Notes under the pieces: generated by a model
Databases searched by the model: none
Told to the model about the DNA's origin: nothing
The model's input: the letters and a program-made list of their open reading frames with translations, nothing else
Program-made: the position numbers and the translations under genes
Assembly: GCA_027489535.1 (NCBI GenBank)
Contig: JAIXZO010000020.1
Coordinates: 1-64,000, forward strand
Reading direction: 5' to 3'
Source of the DNA: Hyphomicrobiales bacterium
GTDB taxonomy: Bacteria; Pseudomonadota; Alphaproteobacteria; Rhizobiales; Beijerinckiaceae
Length of the DNA stretch: 64,000 nucleotides
Shown: positions 49,109-60,392 of the stretch, piece by piece
How the letters are laid out: each line of letters starts with the position of its first letter
How positions within the stretch are numbered: position 1 is the first letter of the stretch

Positions 49109-51190
49109 TTACTCGGCCGCCGCGGGCATGCGCCCGGACGCCAATGCGGAACAATCGGCCATGATGGCCGAGGCCCGCGCGATGGGGTTCGTCAGATAGA
49201 GATCGTCGACGGCGCCGCGGAACGCGGCCTTGTCCGTCGCGCCGCCGAGCGCGGCCAGTGCCGCGACGTCCGCCGCTTCGCCCGCCGCGACCGCGCCGAT
49301 CGAGGCCATGTGCGGATGCGCCGCGAACAGCGCCTTGCGCAGGTCGCCGATGGAGTCGAAGGGCAGCTTTGCGCCGAGCACGTCGGACAGCGCACGCAGG
49401 ATCGCCCAATCCTCGCGGGCGTCGCCCGGCGGGAAGCCCGCGCGGTTGGCGAGCTGCACGCGGCCTTCGGTGTTCACGTAGAGGCCGGACTTCTCGGTAT
49501 AGGCCGCGCCGGGCAGGATGACGTCGGCGCGATGCGCGCCCTTGTCGCCATGCGTGCCCTGATAGACGACGAAGGCTCCCGCCCCGACTTCGATTTCGTC
49601 GGCCCCGAGCAGGAACAGCACGTCCAGCGCGCCCGCCGCAGCCATCGCCTTCGCGTCGAGACCGCCCTCGTCCGGCACGAGGCCGAGATCGAGTGCGCCG
49701 ACGCGCGAGGCGGCCGTGTGAAGCACGGACAGACCGTTCCAGCCCTCGCTCGGCTCCGTCGCCGAGCCGGCGATCTTCGCCGCGAGCGACAGCACCGCGA
49801 GACCGTCGGCGCGCGTCAGAGCGCCCTGCCCGACGATCACCAGCGGACGCTTCGCCTTGGCGAGCGTCTCGGAAAACGCGCTCTTTCCGGATGCGACTTC
49901 GCCAAGCGTTTCAGGGCCCGCGCCGAGATCCTTCACGTCATAGGTGAGGTCTGCGGTTTCGCCGATGCGGGCGATGGAGACGCCGCCCATGCGCCAACGC
50001 TTGCGGATGCGGGCGTTGAGGACGGGGGCTTCCTTGCGCGGGTTGGTGCCCACGAGAAGGATCGCGTCCGCGTCTTCGATGCCCTGCACGGTCGCATTGA
50101 ACAGGTAGGAAGCACGGCCGAATTTCGGGTGAAGCGCGGTGCCGTCCTGCCGGCCGTCGACGTTCTTCGAGCCGAGCTTCTCCATGAGCAGCTTCAGCGC
50201 GAACATCTCTTCGACGGCGGCGAGATCGCCCGCGATGGCGCCGATGCGCTCGGGCTTGGCGGCCTTCACCTTGGCGGCGACGGCGGCGAAGGCTTCGCCC
50301 CAAGACGCCGGACGCAGCTTGCCGTTTTCACGCAGGTAAGGACGGTCGAGGCGCTGGCTGCGCAGTCCGTCCCAGATGAATCGGGTCTTGTCGGAAATCC
50401 ACTCCTCGTTCACCGCCTCGTTGAGACGGGGAAGGATGCGCATCACCTCGCGGCCGCGCGCATCGACGCGGATCGCCGAACCCAGCGCGTCCATCACGTC
50501 GACGGATTCGGTCTTCGACAGTTCCCACGGCCGTGCCTTGAAGGCGTAGGGCTTGGAGGTCAGCGCGCCGACCGGGCAGAGATCGATGACGTTGCCCTGC
50601 AATTCCGAGGACATCGCCTTTTCGAGGTAGGACGTGATTTCCATGTCCTCGCCGCGGCCGATGGCGCCGAGGTCGGAGACGCCGGCGACTTCCGTCGAGA
50701 AGCGGACGCAGCGCGTGCACTGGATGCAGCGGTTCATCTGCGTCTTCACAAGCGGGCCGATATATTTGTCCTCGACCGCGCGCTTGTTCTCGGCGAAGCG
50801 CGACGTATCGACGCCGTAGACCATCGCCTGATCCTGCAGGTCGCACTCGCCGCCCTGATCGCAGATCGGGCAATCGAGCGGATGGTTGATCAGCAGGAAT
50901 TCCATCACGCCTTCGCGCGCCTTCTTCACCATGGGCGAAGTGGTCAGCACGACCGGCGGTTCGCCGTTCGGGCCGGGGCGGAGGTCGCGCACCGACATGG
51001 CGCAGGAGGCCGTCGGCTTCGGCGGGCCGCCCTTCACCTCGACGAGGCACATCCGGCAATTGCCGGCGATGGAGAGACGCTCATGGAAGCAGAAACGCGG
51101 AACCTCGGCCCCCGCGGCCTCGCAGGCCTGCAGGATCGTGTAGTCCGGCGGAACGTCGATCTCGGTGCCGTCGACGATGAGCTTGGTCAT
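49109..51190 (-). CDS. nuoG: NADH-quinone oxidoreductase subunit G
   Basis: Large iron-sulfur subunit of the NADH module, 693 residues. The N-terminal 2Fe-2S domain has [20 protein letters not shown], followed by [20 protein letters not shown] (His- and Cys-ligated N5 and neighbours) and [13 protein letters not shown]. The C-terminal two thirds resemble molybdopterin oxidoreductases without cofactor ([20 protein letters not shown]). ATG 51190 gives [15 protein letters not shown], the normal start. An extra lipoprotein gene separates it from nuoF. Confidence 0.97.
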   Translation of the reverse strand: MTKLIVDGTEIDVPPDYTILQACEAAGAEVPRFCFHERLSIAGNCRMCLVEVKGGPPKPTASCAMSVRDLRPGPNGEPPVVLTTSPMVKKAREGVMEFLLINHPLDCPICDQGGECDLQDQAMVYGVDTSRFAENKRAVEDKYIGPLVKTQMNRCIQCTRCVRFSTEVAGVSDLGAIGRGEDMEITSYLEKAMSSELQGNVIDLCPVGALTSKPYAFKARPWELSKTESVDVMDALGSAIRVDARGREVMRILPRLNEAVNEEWISDKTRFIWDGLRSQRLDRPYLRENGKLRPASWGEAFAAVAAKVKAAKPERIGAIAGDLAAVEEMFALKLLMEKLGSKNVDGRQDGTALHPKFGRASYLFNATVQGIEDADAILLVGTNPRKEAPVLNARIRKRWRMGGVSIARIGETADLTYDVKDLGAGPETLGEVASGKSAFSETLAKAKRPLVIVGQGALTRADGLAVLSLAAKIAGSATEPSEGWNGLSVLHTAASRVGALDLGLVPDEGGLDAKAMAAAGALDVLFLLGADEIEVGAGAFVVYQGTHGDKGAHRADVILPGAAYTEKSGLYVNTEGRVQLANRAGFPPGDAREDWAILRALSDVLGAKLPFDSIGDLRKALFAAHPHMASIGAVAAGEAADVAALAALGGATDKAAFRGAVDDLYLTNPIARASAIMADCSALASGRMPAAAE

Positions 51191-51239
51191 ACGGATAGAT
51201 CCTGAGTTCGCGTCCGCCCCTCGATGGCGGCGGATGCGT

Positions 51240-51707
51240 TTAGGTTTTCGGCATCACGCAACGCGCGGAATAACGGACTTCCCGCTGCGCTTCCATGTAT
51301 ACCGGACGCCGTTCCCCCGCCGTGAACACGATAAGACGGTGGTTTAAATCCCCGCAAAGCTGCTTCTTTGACGCGTCGACATAGGCGGCCACTTGATTGT
51401 CGATAGCCCGAAGCCGAGGCCAACCGAAACTGCCTCCCTCCGGCGAAGGCACGTCGTGCAGGACGACTTGGAAGTCTCCGTCCTTGGAACGCGGCGTTGC
51501 CGTGATCCTGTACGAGCTCGGCGGCTGCTCGCCGTAGATCGTCTCGCTGAGGGACTTCGTCCGATGGACGGGCATCTTGCTCTCGCCGAACAGGGGATCC
51601 TTGTACGTAATCGTATCTACCTGAGTCACGCATGCCGTCAGCAAGAGTGCAGCGAGCGTGGACGCCGCACTCGCCTTGATAAGCCGTGTAAATCCACGAT
51701 TTTGCAT
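51240..51707 (-). CDS. Putative lipoprotein inserted between nuoF and nuoG
   Basis: The 155-residue product begins [20 protein letters not shown] and has the lipobox LLTAC at about residues 23-27, so it should be lipidated and membrane anchored. The mature part ([20 protein letters not shown] ... [20 protein letters not shown]) is predicted mostly beta and ends [12 protein letters not shown] do not recognise a family. ATG 51707 is the best of three in-frame starts because it gives a correct signal length. The DNA here is AT-richer than the nuo genes, and a 9-bp hairpin lies upstream. Both suggest a later insertion, perhaps with its own promoter. Confidence 0.75.
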   Translation of the reverse strand: MQNRGFTRLIKASAASTLAALLLTACVTQVDTITYKDPLFGESKMPVHRTKSLSETIYGEQPPSSYRITATPRSKDGDFQVVLHDVPSPEGGSFGWPRLRAIDNQVAAYVDASKKQLCGDLNHRLIVFTAGERRPVYMEAQREVRYSARCVMPKT

Positions 51708-51763
51708 CGTTCGTTGTCCCGAATTCATTAAAGAAATCGGCAACGCAGATCGATCCGGTCATA

Positions 51764-51785
51764 CGTTCGCTCCGACGAGCGAACG
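51764..51785. repeat. Perfect inverted repeat upstream of the lipoprotein gene
   Basis: CGTTCGCTC (51764-51772), CGAC loop, GAGCGAACG (51777-51785). It lies between the nuoF stop and the lipoprotein start, in a 136-base gap. There is no T tract, so it is more likely an operator or RNA processing hairpin than a terminator. Its role is unknown. Confidence 0.5.
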
Positions 51786-51843
51786 CACTTCTACGCTCAT
51801 ACTGCCCGGCAATTTGATCTGCCTTCGCCATGGAACGCCTCAC

Positions 51844-53150
<1,307 letters not shown>

Positions 53151-53151
<1 letters not shown>

Positions 53152-54131
53152 CAATCCTTCGACTCGTCGGCCGCGTCGGCCTTCTTGCGGGTCCGCTTCT
53201 TGGCGCCTTCCAACGGGGTCGCCGCATAAGATGTCGGCTTGTCGCCGAGCGGCAGTTCAGGCTCCTGCGAAGCGGGCTTCTCGGAGCCGGTCTTCACCGG
53301 ATCGGCGGCCTTGGCCGTCTTCGCCTTGGAGACGGGGGACTTGCCTTCGGCCACGCGATGCGCGGGCGTGTCGGTCGCCTGCTCGGGCCGGGCGGAGGAC
53401 GGCTTGGCCGGCTTCGGCTCGGCCGCCGCCTGCGCGGCGATGGCCTGCGTGTCGACCGGGGCTTCGGCCTTGGCGGCCTCTTCCTCGAAGCGCTTGCGCC
53501 AAGCGCCGACGACGGAACCGTCATACAGCGACGGATCCACCAAGGTCGCGAGATCCCCCACGGCTTCGGACGCAGTGCGCCCGATCTGCGAGCCCTTCTT
53601 CACCGGGCGGCCGGCGGCAAGATCGTCGAGCAGCTTGGAGAAGCTCTCGGGCGTCAGGTCTTCGTAATAGTCGTTGTTGATCTGCACCATCGGCGCGTTG
53701 CAGCAAGCGCCGAGGCACTCGACTTCCAGCCACGAGAAATTGCCGTCGGGCGTGACGTGGCGTTGATCGCCGATGCGGCTCTCGCAGACCTTCACGATGT
53801 CGCCCGCGCCGCGCAGACGGCACGGGGTGGTGCCGCAGAGCTGCACGAAGAACCGGCCTACCGGCTCCAGATTGAACATCGTGTAGAAGGTCGCGACTTC
53901 CAGCACCCGGATATAGGGCATGCCGAGCATGTCGCCGACATATTCGATGGCCGATTTGGGCAGCCAATAGTCGTGCTGCTCCTGCGCGCGCCACAGCAGC
54001 GGGATCACCGCGGAGGCCTGTCGCCCCTCGGGATATTTCGCGACGATGGTCTGCGCCCAAGCGAGATTGTCCGCGTTGAACGCGAAGCTCGCGGGCTGGA
54101 TCGCCTCGGGTGCCAGTCTGCGGACGGCCAT
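53151..54131 (-). CDS. nuoE: NADH-quinone oxidoreductase subunit E with a long disordered C-terminal tail
   Basis: A thioredoxin-like 2Fe-2S subunit holding cluster N1a. The core (residues 1-220) shows [20 protein letters not shown], the ligand pairs [10 protein letters not shown] and [19 protein letters not shown]. The protein then extends to 326 residues with a tail rich in Ala, Lys, Pro and Glu ([38 protein letters not shown]), ending [16 protein letters not shown]. The tail is probably disordered. NuoE of most bacteria has about 160-220 residues. Confidence 0.96.
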
Positions 54132-54165
54132 GCCTATACTTCCCTTCGACGCGCCGATCGGACGA

Positions 54166-55356
54166 TCAGCGGTCCACTTCCCCGAACACGATGTCGAGCG
54201 AACCCAAGATGGCGGAGACGTCCGCCAGCATGTGACCGCGACACATGAAGTCCATCGCCTGCAGATGCGCGAAACCCGGAGCCCGGATGCGGCACCGATA
54301 CGGCTTGTTCGATCCGTCGCCGATCAGATAGACGCCGAATTCGCCCTTGGGCGCTTCGACTGCGGCGTAGACCTCGCCCTCGGGCACGTGGAAGCCCTCG
54401 GTGTACAATTTGAAGTGATGGATGAGCGATTCCATCGAACGCTTCATCTCGCTGCGCTTGGGCGGCACGACCTTGCCGTCCGTCGTCGAGAACGGCCCCT
54501 GCCCGGCCGGCGAACGCAGCAATTCGCAGCACTGCTTCATGATGCGGACCGACTGGCGCATCTCTTCCATGCGGATGCAGTAGCGGTCGTAGCAATCGCC
54601 GTTCTTGCCGATCGGAATGTCGAATTCCAGCTCTTCGTAGCACTCGTAGGGCTGCGACTTGCGCAAATCCCACGGCGCGCCGGAGCCGCGCACCATCACG
54701 CCCGAGAAGCCCCAGGCCCAGCACTGGTCGAGCGACACGACGCCGATGTCGACGTTGCGCTGCTTGAAGATGCGGTTGTCGGTCAGCAGCGTCTCGAGAT
54801 CGTCGCAGGTCTGCAGGAACGGGTCGCACCAAGCATAGATATCGTCGACGAGCTTGGGCGGCAGATCCTGATGCACGCCGCCGGGCCGGACATAGGCCGC
54901 ATGCATGCGCGCGCCCGAGGCCCGCTCGTAGAACACCATCAGCTTCTCGCGCTCTTCGAAGCCCCACAGCGGAGGCGTCAGCGCGCCGACGTCCATCGCC
55001 TGCGTCGTCACGTTCAGCAGATGCGAGAGGATGCGGCCTATCTCCGAATAGAGCACGCGGATGAGCTGCCCGCGCTTCGGAACCGAAATGCCCAGGAGCT
55101 TCTCCACCGCGAGGCAGTAGGCATGCTCCTGATTCATCGGCGCGACGTAATCGAGGCGGTCGAAGTAGGGCAGCGCCTGAAGGTAGGTCTTGGCCTCGAT
55201 CAGCTTCTCGGTGCCGCGATGAAGCAGCCCGATATGCGGGTCGACGCGCTCGACGACTTCGCCGTCGAGCTCCAACACGAGACGAAGCACCCCGTGCGCC
55301 GCCGGATGCTGCGGCCCGAAGTTGATCGAAAAATTCCGGATGGCATGTTCGGTCAT
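54166..55356 (-). CDS. nuoD: NADH-quinone oxidoreductase subunit D
   Basis: The 49-kDa-type subunit, lining the quinone site opposite NuoB and homologous to NiFe hydrogenase large subunits. The 396-residue protein starts [20 protein letters not shown], with the conserved quinone-site His, and contains [26 protein letters not shown] and ending [12 protein letters not shown]. It is 34 bases upstream of nuoE and seven after nuoC; it is not fused to nuoC. Confidence 0.98.
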   Translation of the reverse strand: MTEHAIRNFSINFGPQHPAAHGVLRLVLELDGEVVERVDPHIGLLHRGTEKLIEAKTYLQALPYFDRLDYVAPMNQEHAYCLAVEKLLGISVPKRGQLIRVLYSEIGRILSHLLNVTTQAMDVGALTPPLWGFEEREKLMVFYERASGARMHAAYVRPGGVHQDLPPKLVDDIYAWCDPFLQTCDDLETLLTDNRIFKQRNVDIGVVSLDQCWAWGFSGVMVRGSGAPWDLRKSQPYECYEELEFDIPIGKNGDCYDRYCIRMEEMRQSVRIMKQCCELLRSPAGQGPFSTTDGKVVPPKRSEMKRSMESLIHHFKLYTEGFHVPEGEVYAAVEAPKGEFGVYLIGDGSNKPYRCRIRAPGFAHLQAMDFMCRGHMLADVSAILGSLDIVFGEVDR

Positions 55357-55363
55357 GGCGCGC

Positions 55364-55978
55364 TCACTGCTTCGCCTTCTCGTCGCCCGGAAGGACGTAA
55401 TCGGTGCCCTCCCACGGCGAGAGGAAGTCGAACTGGCGGAATTCCTGGGTCAGCTTGACCGGCTCGTAGACCACACGCTTCTGCTCGTCGTCGTAACGGA
55501 CTTCGACATAGCCGGTGAGCGGGAAGTCCTTGCGGAGCGGATAGCCCTCGAAGCCGTAATCCGTGAGGATGCGGCGCAGGTCCGGGTGGCCCGTGAAGAG
55601 CACGCCGTACATGTCGTAGGCCTCGCGCTCGAACCAGTCGGCGCAAGGGAACACGTCGATGCTGGACGCCACGGGCGTACGCTCGTCGGTGGCCGTCTTC
55701 ACGCGGATGCGGCGGTTGAACTTCGGCGACAGCAGGTGCCACACCACGTCGAACCGATGTTCGCGGGCCGGATAGTCGACGGCCGTCAGGTCGATGAAAG
55801 ACACGTAGCGGAGCTTCGGGTCGTCGCGCAGACTGCGCAGAACGGCGACGACGCTGCCCCGATCGACCTCGATCGTCAGCTCGCCATACGCCGTCGAAAC
55901 GCCGATCACGGCATCGCCGAAAGCCTGGCCGACGTAATCGCCGACTTCGTGGTCACCGATCATGTGCTGCGTGTCCAT
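55364..55978 (-). CDS. nuoC: NADH-quinone oxidoreductase subunit C
   Basis: The 30-kDa-type subunit of the peripheral arm, 204 residues. Conserved blocks include [38 protein letters not shown], the signature [20 protein letters not shown] and [23 protein letters not shown] 55978 is the natural start. It is 27 bases after nuoB. Confidence 0.97.
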   Translation of the reverse strand: MDTQHMIGDHEVGDYVGQAFGDAVIGVSTAYGELTIEVDRGSVVAVLRSLRDDPKLRYVSFIDLTAVDYPAREHRFDVVWHLLSPKFNRRIRVKTATDERTPVASSIDVFPCADWFEREAYDMYGVLFTGHPDLRRILTDYGFEGYPLRKDFPLTGYVEVRYDDEQKRVVYEPVKLTQEFRQFDFLSPWEGTDYVLPGDEKAKQ

Positions 55979-56005
55979 GGGTCGTTCCCCCGTCCCGGTC
56001 CCGGC

Positions 56006-56593
56006 TCAGCGTTCGATGGTGCCGACACGACGGATCTTCTTTTGGAGAAGAAGAACGCCGTAGAGCAGCGCCTCGGCCGTGGGCGGGCAGCCCGGCACGT
56101 AGATGTCGATCGGCACGATGCGGTCGCAGCCGCGCACGACGGAATAGGAATAGTGGTAATAGCCGCCGCCGTTGGCGCAGGAGCCCATCGAGATGACGTA
56201 GCGCGGCTCCGGCATCTGGTCGTAGACCTTGCGCAGCGCGGGAGCCATCTTGTTGGTCAGCGTGCCCGCGACGATCATCACGTCCGACTGGCGGGGTGAG
56301 GCGCGCGGCGCGAAGCCGAAGCGCTCGGCGTCGTAGCGCGGCATGGACATCTGCATCATCTCGACCGCGCAGCATGCGAGGCCGAACGTCATCCACATCA
56401 AAGAGCCCGTGCGGGCCCACTGGATGAGATCGTCCGTCGAGGTGACGAGGAAGCCCTTGTCGGCCAGCTCGTTGTTGATGTCGACGAAATAGGGATCGTT
56501 CGCGCCCACCGGCTTGCCGGTGTTCGGATCGATGATTCCCTTGGCGGCCGGCGCGACCAGCGTGCCGGAGGCGTTCTCCTGCATCAGTCCCAT
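56006..56593 (-). CDS. nuoB: NADH-quinone oxidoreductase subunit B
   Basis: NuoB carries cluster N2, the last iron-sulfur centre before quinone. The 195-residue protein has [20 protein letters not shown] with the tandem cysteines, [20 protein letters not shown], and [21 protein letters not shown] 56593 ([10 protein letters not shown]) overlaps the nuoA end by 10 bases; ATG 56584, forming TGATG with the nuoA stop, is an equally coupled alternative three codons in. Confidence 0.97.
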   Translation of the reverse strand: MGLMQENASGTLVAPAAKGIIDPNTGKPVGANDPYFVDINNELADKGFLVTSTDDLIQWARTGSLMWMTFGLACCAVEMMQMSMPRYDAERFGFAPRASPRQSDVMIVAGTLTNKMAPALRKVYDQMPEPRYVISMGSCANGGGYYHYSYSVVRGCDRIVPIDIYVPGCPPTAEALLYGVLLLQKKIRRVGTIER

Positions 56594-56949
56594 TCCAGCG
56601 CACCTTTCTTCCACTCGTAGACGAAGCCGATGGTGAGGACCCCGAGGAAGATCATCATCGACCAGAAGCCGAAGGTGCCGACTTCCTGAAAAGCAGCCGC
56701 CCACGGGAACAGGAAGGCCACTTCGAGGTCGAAGATGATGAACAGGATCGACACGAGATAGAACCGCACGTCGAATTTCATGCGTGCGTCGTCGAAAGCG
56801 TTGAAGCCGCACTCGTAGGCGGAAAGCTTTTCGGGATCGGGATTCTGATAGGCGACGATGAACGGCGCCACGATGAGGGCTGCGGAGATGAGCAGCGCCA
56901 CCCCCATGAAGATGACCAGCGGGAGGTAGTCCTGCAAGAGGCTCGGCAT
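56584..56949 (-). CDS. nuoA: NADH-quinone oxidoreductase subunit A
   Basis: First gene of the complex I operon. The 121-residue protein has three membrane spans, starting [20 protein letters not shown], with the conserved loop [20 protein letters not shown], whose Cys is redox- and conformation-sensitive in the family, and [27 protein letters not shown] upstream is the ribosome site. The operon promoter should lie in 56950-57247. Confidence 0.97.
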   Translation of the reverse strand: MPSLLQDYLPLVIFMGVALLISAALIVAPFIVAYQNPDPEKLSAYECGFNAFDDARMKFDVRFYLVSILFIIFDLEVAFLFPWAAAFQEVGTFGFWSMMIFLGVLTIGFVYEWKKGALEWD

Positions 56950-57247
56950 CGGATGTCCCCCGTCCTTCGTTCGGTCCCCCCCGTCCGAAGGCGAATTCGC
57001 CCACGCTTCGGAGGAACCCGTAGGAAACTCGTCGAAAAACGAGCTTTTCCGGCCGCTCCGAGCGACGGGGGAGGCTTAGCCCACCGAATGCACCGGCGCA
57101 AGCCGGCAAAGGGCCTCACTTCGTATCGGGTCGCCGCCTTCGGGTCCGCCGCCCGCGGCGGGTCGACGCCGGGCGGAGGCTCTGCATAATGCCGCCTCTC
57201 CGGGCCTTGCGCCCGATGCAGAAGACCGAAGGGGACGCAGGACTCGC
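56950..57247. other. Divergent intergenic region between nuoA and the SDR gene
   Basis: About 300 bases without a gene. It must contain the nuo operon promoter on the minus strand and the SDR promoter on the plus strand, but I see no clear consensus hexamers. A small hairpin, CTCGT (57028-57032) with ACGAG (57039-57043), flanked by A and T runs, is the only visible structure. Confidence 0.5.
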
Positions 57248-58003
57248 ATGGGCAATCAGATCGATCTCAAGGGCCGCACGGCCGTCGTCACCGGCGGCGC
57301 GCAGGGAATCGGCTTCGCCGTGGCTAAGCGCTTCGTCGAGTCCGGCGCGGCCGTCGCGCTGTGGGACAAGGACGGCGAGCTCGCGCGCAAGGCGGCGGCC
57401 GAGCTTTCAACCATGGGTCGTGCCCTCGCGGTCGAACTCGACCAGACCGATTTCGAAGCCGTCGTGGCCGCCGAGAAACATACCCGCGAGACGCTCGGTC
57501 CCGTCGACATTCTTGTGAACAACGCGGGCATCGCCGGCCCCAACGCCCCCGTGGCCGATTACCCGGTCGACGCTTGGCGGCAGATCATCGACATCGACCT
57601 GAACGGCGTCTTCTATTGCTGCAAGGCGGTGGTGCCGAGCATGACGGAGCGCGGCTACGGCCGCATCGTCAACATCGCCTCCATCGCGGGCAAGGAGGGC
57701 AATCCGAACGCCTCCGCCTATTCCGCAGCCAAGGCGGGCGTGATCGCCCTTACCAAGTCGCTCGGCAAGGAACTCGCGGGCAAGGACATCGCGGTGAACT
57801 GCGTCACCCCGGCGGCCGCCAAGACGCGAATCTTCGACCAGATGAAGCAGGAGCACATCGACTACATGCTCTCGCGGATTCCCCGCGCCCGCTTCCTGCA
57901 GGTCGACGAAGCCGCGAACATGATCGCCTGGCTCGCCTCCGCGGAGAATTCGTTCACCACGGGCGCGGTTTTCGATCTCTCGGGCGGTCGCGCGACCTAC
58001 TGA
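57248..58003 (+). CDS. Short-chain dehydrogenase/reductase (SDR), substrate unknown
   Basis: A classical SDR of 251 residues. It has the nucleotide motif VVTGGAQGIGFAVAKRF (TGxxxGxG), the NNAG motif in DILVNNAGIAGP, the catalytic Ser in IVNIASIAGKEGN and the YxxxK pair in SAYSAAKAGV. The Asp in LWDKDGE after beta-2 favours NAD(H) over NADP(H). It resembles 3-oxoacyl-ACP reductase and sugar-alcohol dehydrogenases, so the substrate is open. It is a single gene, divergent from nuoA, ATG 57248 with GGGGAC upstream, and is followed by a repeat element. Confidence 0.88.
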   Translation: MGNQIDLKGRTAVVTGGAQGIGFAVAKRFVESGAAVALWDKDGELARKAAAELSTMGRALAVELDQTDFEAVVAAEKHTRETLGPVDILVNNAGIAGPNAPVADYPVDAWRQIIDIDLNGVFYCCKAVVPSMTERGYGRIVNIASIAGKEGNPNASAYSAAKAGVIALTKSLGKELAGKDIAVNCVTPAAAKTRIFDQMKQEHIDYMLSRIPRARFLQVDEAANMIAWLASAENSFTTGAVFDLSGGRATY

Positions 58004-58008
58004 GCTGC

Positions 58009-58198
58009 GATCCTTCGAGACGCGGCCCTCGGCCGCTCCTCAGGATGAGGTTTTCGTGGGGATGGCGTCTTCGGTGCGGAGACGCCTCACTCGAGGCCCT
58101 CATCCCGACGAGGGGCTCTACCGGGGCCCGCGCCCGGAAGTGGGGCTCCAGCAGAAAACCTCATCCTGAGGAGGCGCAAAGCGCCGTCTCGAAGGACC
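58009..58198. repeat. Inverted repeat element, CCTCATCCTGAGGAG family, full copy
   Basis: The left arm, GATCCTTCGAGACGCGG ... CTCCTCAGGATGAGGTTTTC (about 58009-58055), and the right arm, GAAAACCTCATCCTGAGGAG ... GCCGTCTCGAAGGACC (about 58153-58198), are inverted copies around a spacer of roughly 95 bases. One further arm occurs at 10556-10602. Repeats of this wording are frequent in Hyphomicrobiales intergenic DNA and may act as transcription stops or be remnants of miniature mobile elements. Confidence 0.78.
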
Positions 58199-58276
58199 GC
58201 ACGACGCGATCACCCGACGATTTTCGATCATGACTTTGAAGCTTGTTCAAAACGCCTTCTTTTCCTTCAGGAAAAG

Positions 58277-58353
<77 letters not shown>

Positions 58354-58411
58354 AGACGTCGACTTGTCGTCGCCGCGATGGCCGTGGGGATAAGCGACCC
58401 CCCTCGCCCTG

Positions 58412-60283
58412 TCAAGCGGCCGGCGCGAATTCGGACTCGGCCGGGAACCCGGATCGGCCGACCGGACCCAGCGCGCGCAGCGCATTGAGGATGACGGCCA
58501 CGTCGATGGCTTCCTGCAGCAGCGCTCCCGCAACCGGCGTGATCAACCCGAACGCGGCCGCGACCATGGCGGCGACCGACAAGGCGATGCCCGCGACGAC
58601 GCTCTGGCGGGCGATCGCGACGGTGCGCTTCGCCACCGCGAACGCCGCCGGAATGCGGTCGAGCCTGTCGCCCACGAGCACGGCGTCCGCCGCTTCCGAA
58701 GAGGCCCCGGCACCCCTCCCCGCCAAGGCGATGCCGACGTCTGCCGCCGCCAAGGCGGGGGCGTCGTTGATTCCGTCGCCGATCATCACCACCGTGCCGT
58801 GCCGCGCGCGTGCAGCCCCGACCGCTTCGACCTTTCCGGCCGGAGACACGTCCGCAATCACCTCGTCGACCGGTAGTCCGGCGGTGATTCCCAGCGCGAC
58901 TTCGCGCCGGTCGCCCGTCACGAGAACGATTCGGTTTACCCCCGCCGCACGAAATGCGGCAAGGGCGGCGGCGGCTTCGGGGCGGATCGGGTCCGTGAAG
59001 AGCACTGCCCCGGCCGCCGCGCCGTCCACGGCGATCCAAAGGCCGAGATCGGCGTGGTCCGGCGACGGCAGGTCTTCGGGACGTTCGATCATGCGCCCCA
59101 CGAAATCGCGCCCGCCGATGACGACCGTGCGGCCCGCCACGATTCCGGCCACGCCTTCTCCCGCGATTTCCTCGACGGCGTCGGGGCGCGGCAGCGCCAA
59201 GCCGCGGCGTCGTGCGGCATCCGCCGTGGCGGCCGAGACGACGTGCTTGGAGCCCTGCGCCAGCGCGCCGGCGAGGAGCAGCAACTCCGCCTCGCTCCAA
59301 GGCGCACAGGGGACCACGACGGCGACCTCGGGCCGCCCTGCGGTCAAAGTCCCGGTCTTGTCGATCAGCACGGTTCCCACGCGCCCCAGCGCCTCCAAGG
59401 CCGCCGCGGTCTTCACCAGCAGGCCCAGCTTCGCCGTCCGCGACAGCCCCGCAACGAGCGCCACCGGAACCGCGAGAATCAAGGGGCAAGGCGTGGCGAC
59501 GACGAGCACGGCGAGCGCCCGGCGGGGATCGCCCGAAAAGAACCAGCCCGCCCCCGCCAGCAGCAGGGTGACGGCCAGAAAGCCCAGCGCGTAGCGCTCG
59601 GCCATGCGCGTGAAGGGGGCCTTGGAGGCCTGCGCCGTCTCCACCAGCCGCACGATGCCGGCATAGGCGCTCTCGGAGGCGGGCCGCGCGGCGCGCATGG
59701 TGAAGGCCGAGCCCGCATTCACCGAACCGCTGATGACGCCGCCGTCCTCCTCGCGAACGACCGGCATCGATTCTCCGGTCATCACGGATTCGTCGACGAG
59801 CGCCTTGCCGTGTTCCACCTCGCCGTCGACGGGGATGACTTCGCCGGGCCGTACATAGACGCGGTCTCCCGCGACGACGGATTCGACGGGGACGCTGACG
59901 AGCCCTTCGGCCGTGACGGTTTCCGCCGTGCGCGGCGCGCGCGACACCAAGGCGCGGATCGCGCCCGCGGCACGGTTGCGGGCATAGCGCTCCAGCATCT
60001 GCCCGCCCGCATACATCAAGGCGACGATGGCGCCCGCCAGCGGCTCGCCCAGAACCAACGCGCCGCCCATGGCGAGCGCGGCGATGATGTCGAGGCCGGT
60101 CTCGCCCTGCCGCAGGCTCGTGACGATGACCCACAGCAGGCGAAGCGCCACCCCGGCGGTTCCCGCGGCCCACAGTTTCGAGGCAAGCGCGCCCTCGCCC
60201 CATGCCATTGCGAGGCCGCCGCCGACGAGCGCGAAAAGCGCTCCGGCAAAGCCGAGGGGTTCGGGATCGAAGCGAAAGGTCAT
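58412..60283 (-). CDS. P1B-type heavy-metal-translocating ATPase without N-terminal metal domain
   Basis: A 623-residue metal pump of the P1B class. It has the actuator motif DESVMTGESMPV, the membrane metal motif ATPCPLILAVPVAL (about residue 263), phosphorylation site IDKTGTLTAG (Asp near 308), and MIGDGINDAPALAAADVGIA. There is no heavy-metal-associated domain or His-rich N-terminus. The usual HP motif of the nucleotide domain is replaced by HV in GSKHVVSAATAD. The CPL rather than CPC or CPH motif means the metal (zinc, cobalt, iron or other) cannot be named. ATG 60283 (MTFRFDPEPLG) is used. It lies alone between two tRNA genes, with a nested inverted repeat in its leader. Confidence 0.88.
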   Translation of the reverse strand: MTFRFDPEPLGFAGALFALVGGGLAMAWGEGALASKLWAAGTAGVALRLLWVIVTSLRQGETGLDIIAALAMGGALVLGEPLAGAIVALMYAGGQMLERYARNRAAGAIRALVSRAPRTAETVTAEGLVSVPVESVVAGDRVYVRPGEVIPVDGEVEHGKALVDESVMTGESMPVVREEDGGVISGSVNAGSAFTMRAARPASESAYAGIVRLVETAQASKAPFTRMAERYALGFLAVTLLLAGAGWFFSGDPRRALAVLVVATPCPLILAVPVALVAGLSRTAKLGLLVKTAAALEALGRVGTVLIDKTGTLTAGRPEVAVVVPCAPWSEAELLLLAGALAQGSKHVVSAATADAARRRGLALPRPDAVEEIAGEGVAGIVAGRTVVIGGRDFVGRMIERPEDLPSPDHADLGLWIAVDGAAAGAVLFTDPIRPEAAAALAAFRAAGVNRIVLVTGDRREVALGITAGLPVDEVIADVSPAGKVEAVGAARARHGTVVMIGDGINDAPALAAADVGIALAGRGAGASSEAADAVLVGDRLDRIPAAFAVAKRTVAIARQSVVAGIALSVAAMVAAAFGLITPVAGALLQEAIDVAVILNALRALGPVGRSGFPAESEFAPAA

Positions 60284-60305
60284 CGACAGTCCCGCGTTGA
60301 AGACG

Positions 60306-60350
60306 GACGGACCGGGGGAGAAGCATGCGGACCGCATCGGGCGGTCCGTC
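60306..60350. promoter_or_regulatory. Nested inverted repeats in the leader of the metal ATPase
   Basis: GACGGACCG (60306-60314) is inverted as CGGTCCGTC (60342-60350), and inside it ATGCGG (60325-60330) is inverted as CCGCAT (60332-60337). The block is 23 bases upstream of the ATPase ATG. It could be an operator for a metal-sensing repressor or an RNA hairpin; no regulator gene lies nearby. Confidence 0.4.
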
Positions 60351-60360
60351 GAATCGAAAC

Positions 60361-60383
60361 GGAGCCTCGGGATCCGAGGCTCC
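60361..60383 (-). terminator. Terminator hairpin after tRNA-Val
   Basis: A perfect 10-bp stem, GGAGCCTCGG (60361-60370) and CCGAGGCTCC (60374-60383), with loop GAT. It starts 10 bases beyond the tRNA 3' end and is followed on the minus strand by GTTTCG. Confidence 0.7.
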
Positions 60384-60392
60384 GTTGTTCGG

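Noticed and set aside
48089-51205. A 1038-codon plus-strand open frame opposite nuoH and nuoG
   Set aside because: Same antisense effect; the minus-strand genes carry full iron-sulfur and membrane motifs.
51187-51843. A 218-codon minus-strand frame overlapping the lipoprotein gene between nuoG and nuoF
   Set aside because: The competing frame has a signal peptide with lipobox and a coherent mature domain; this one has no recognisable features and would overlap nuoG.
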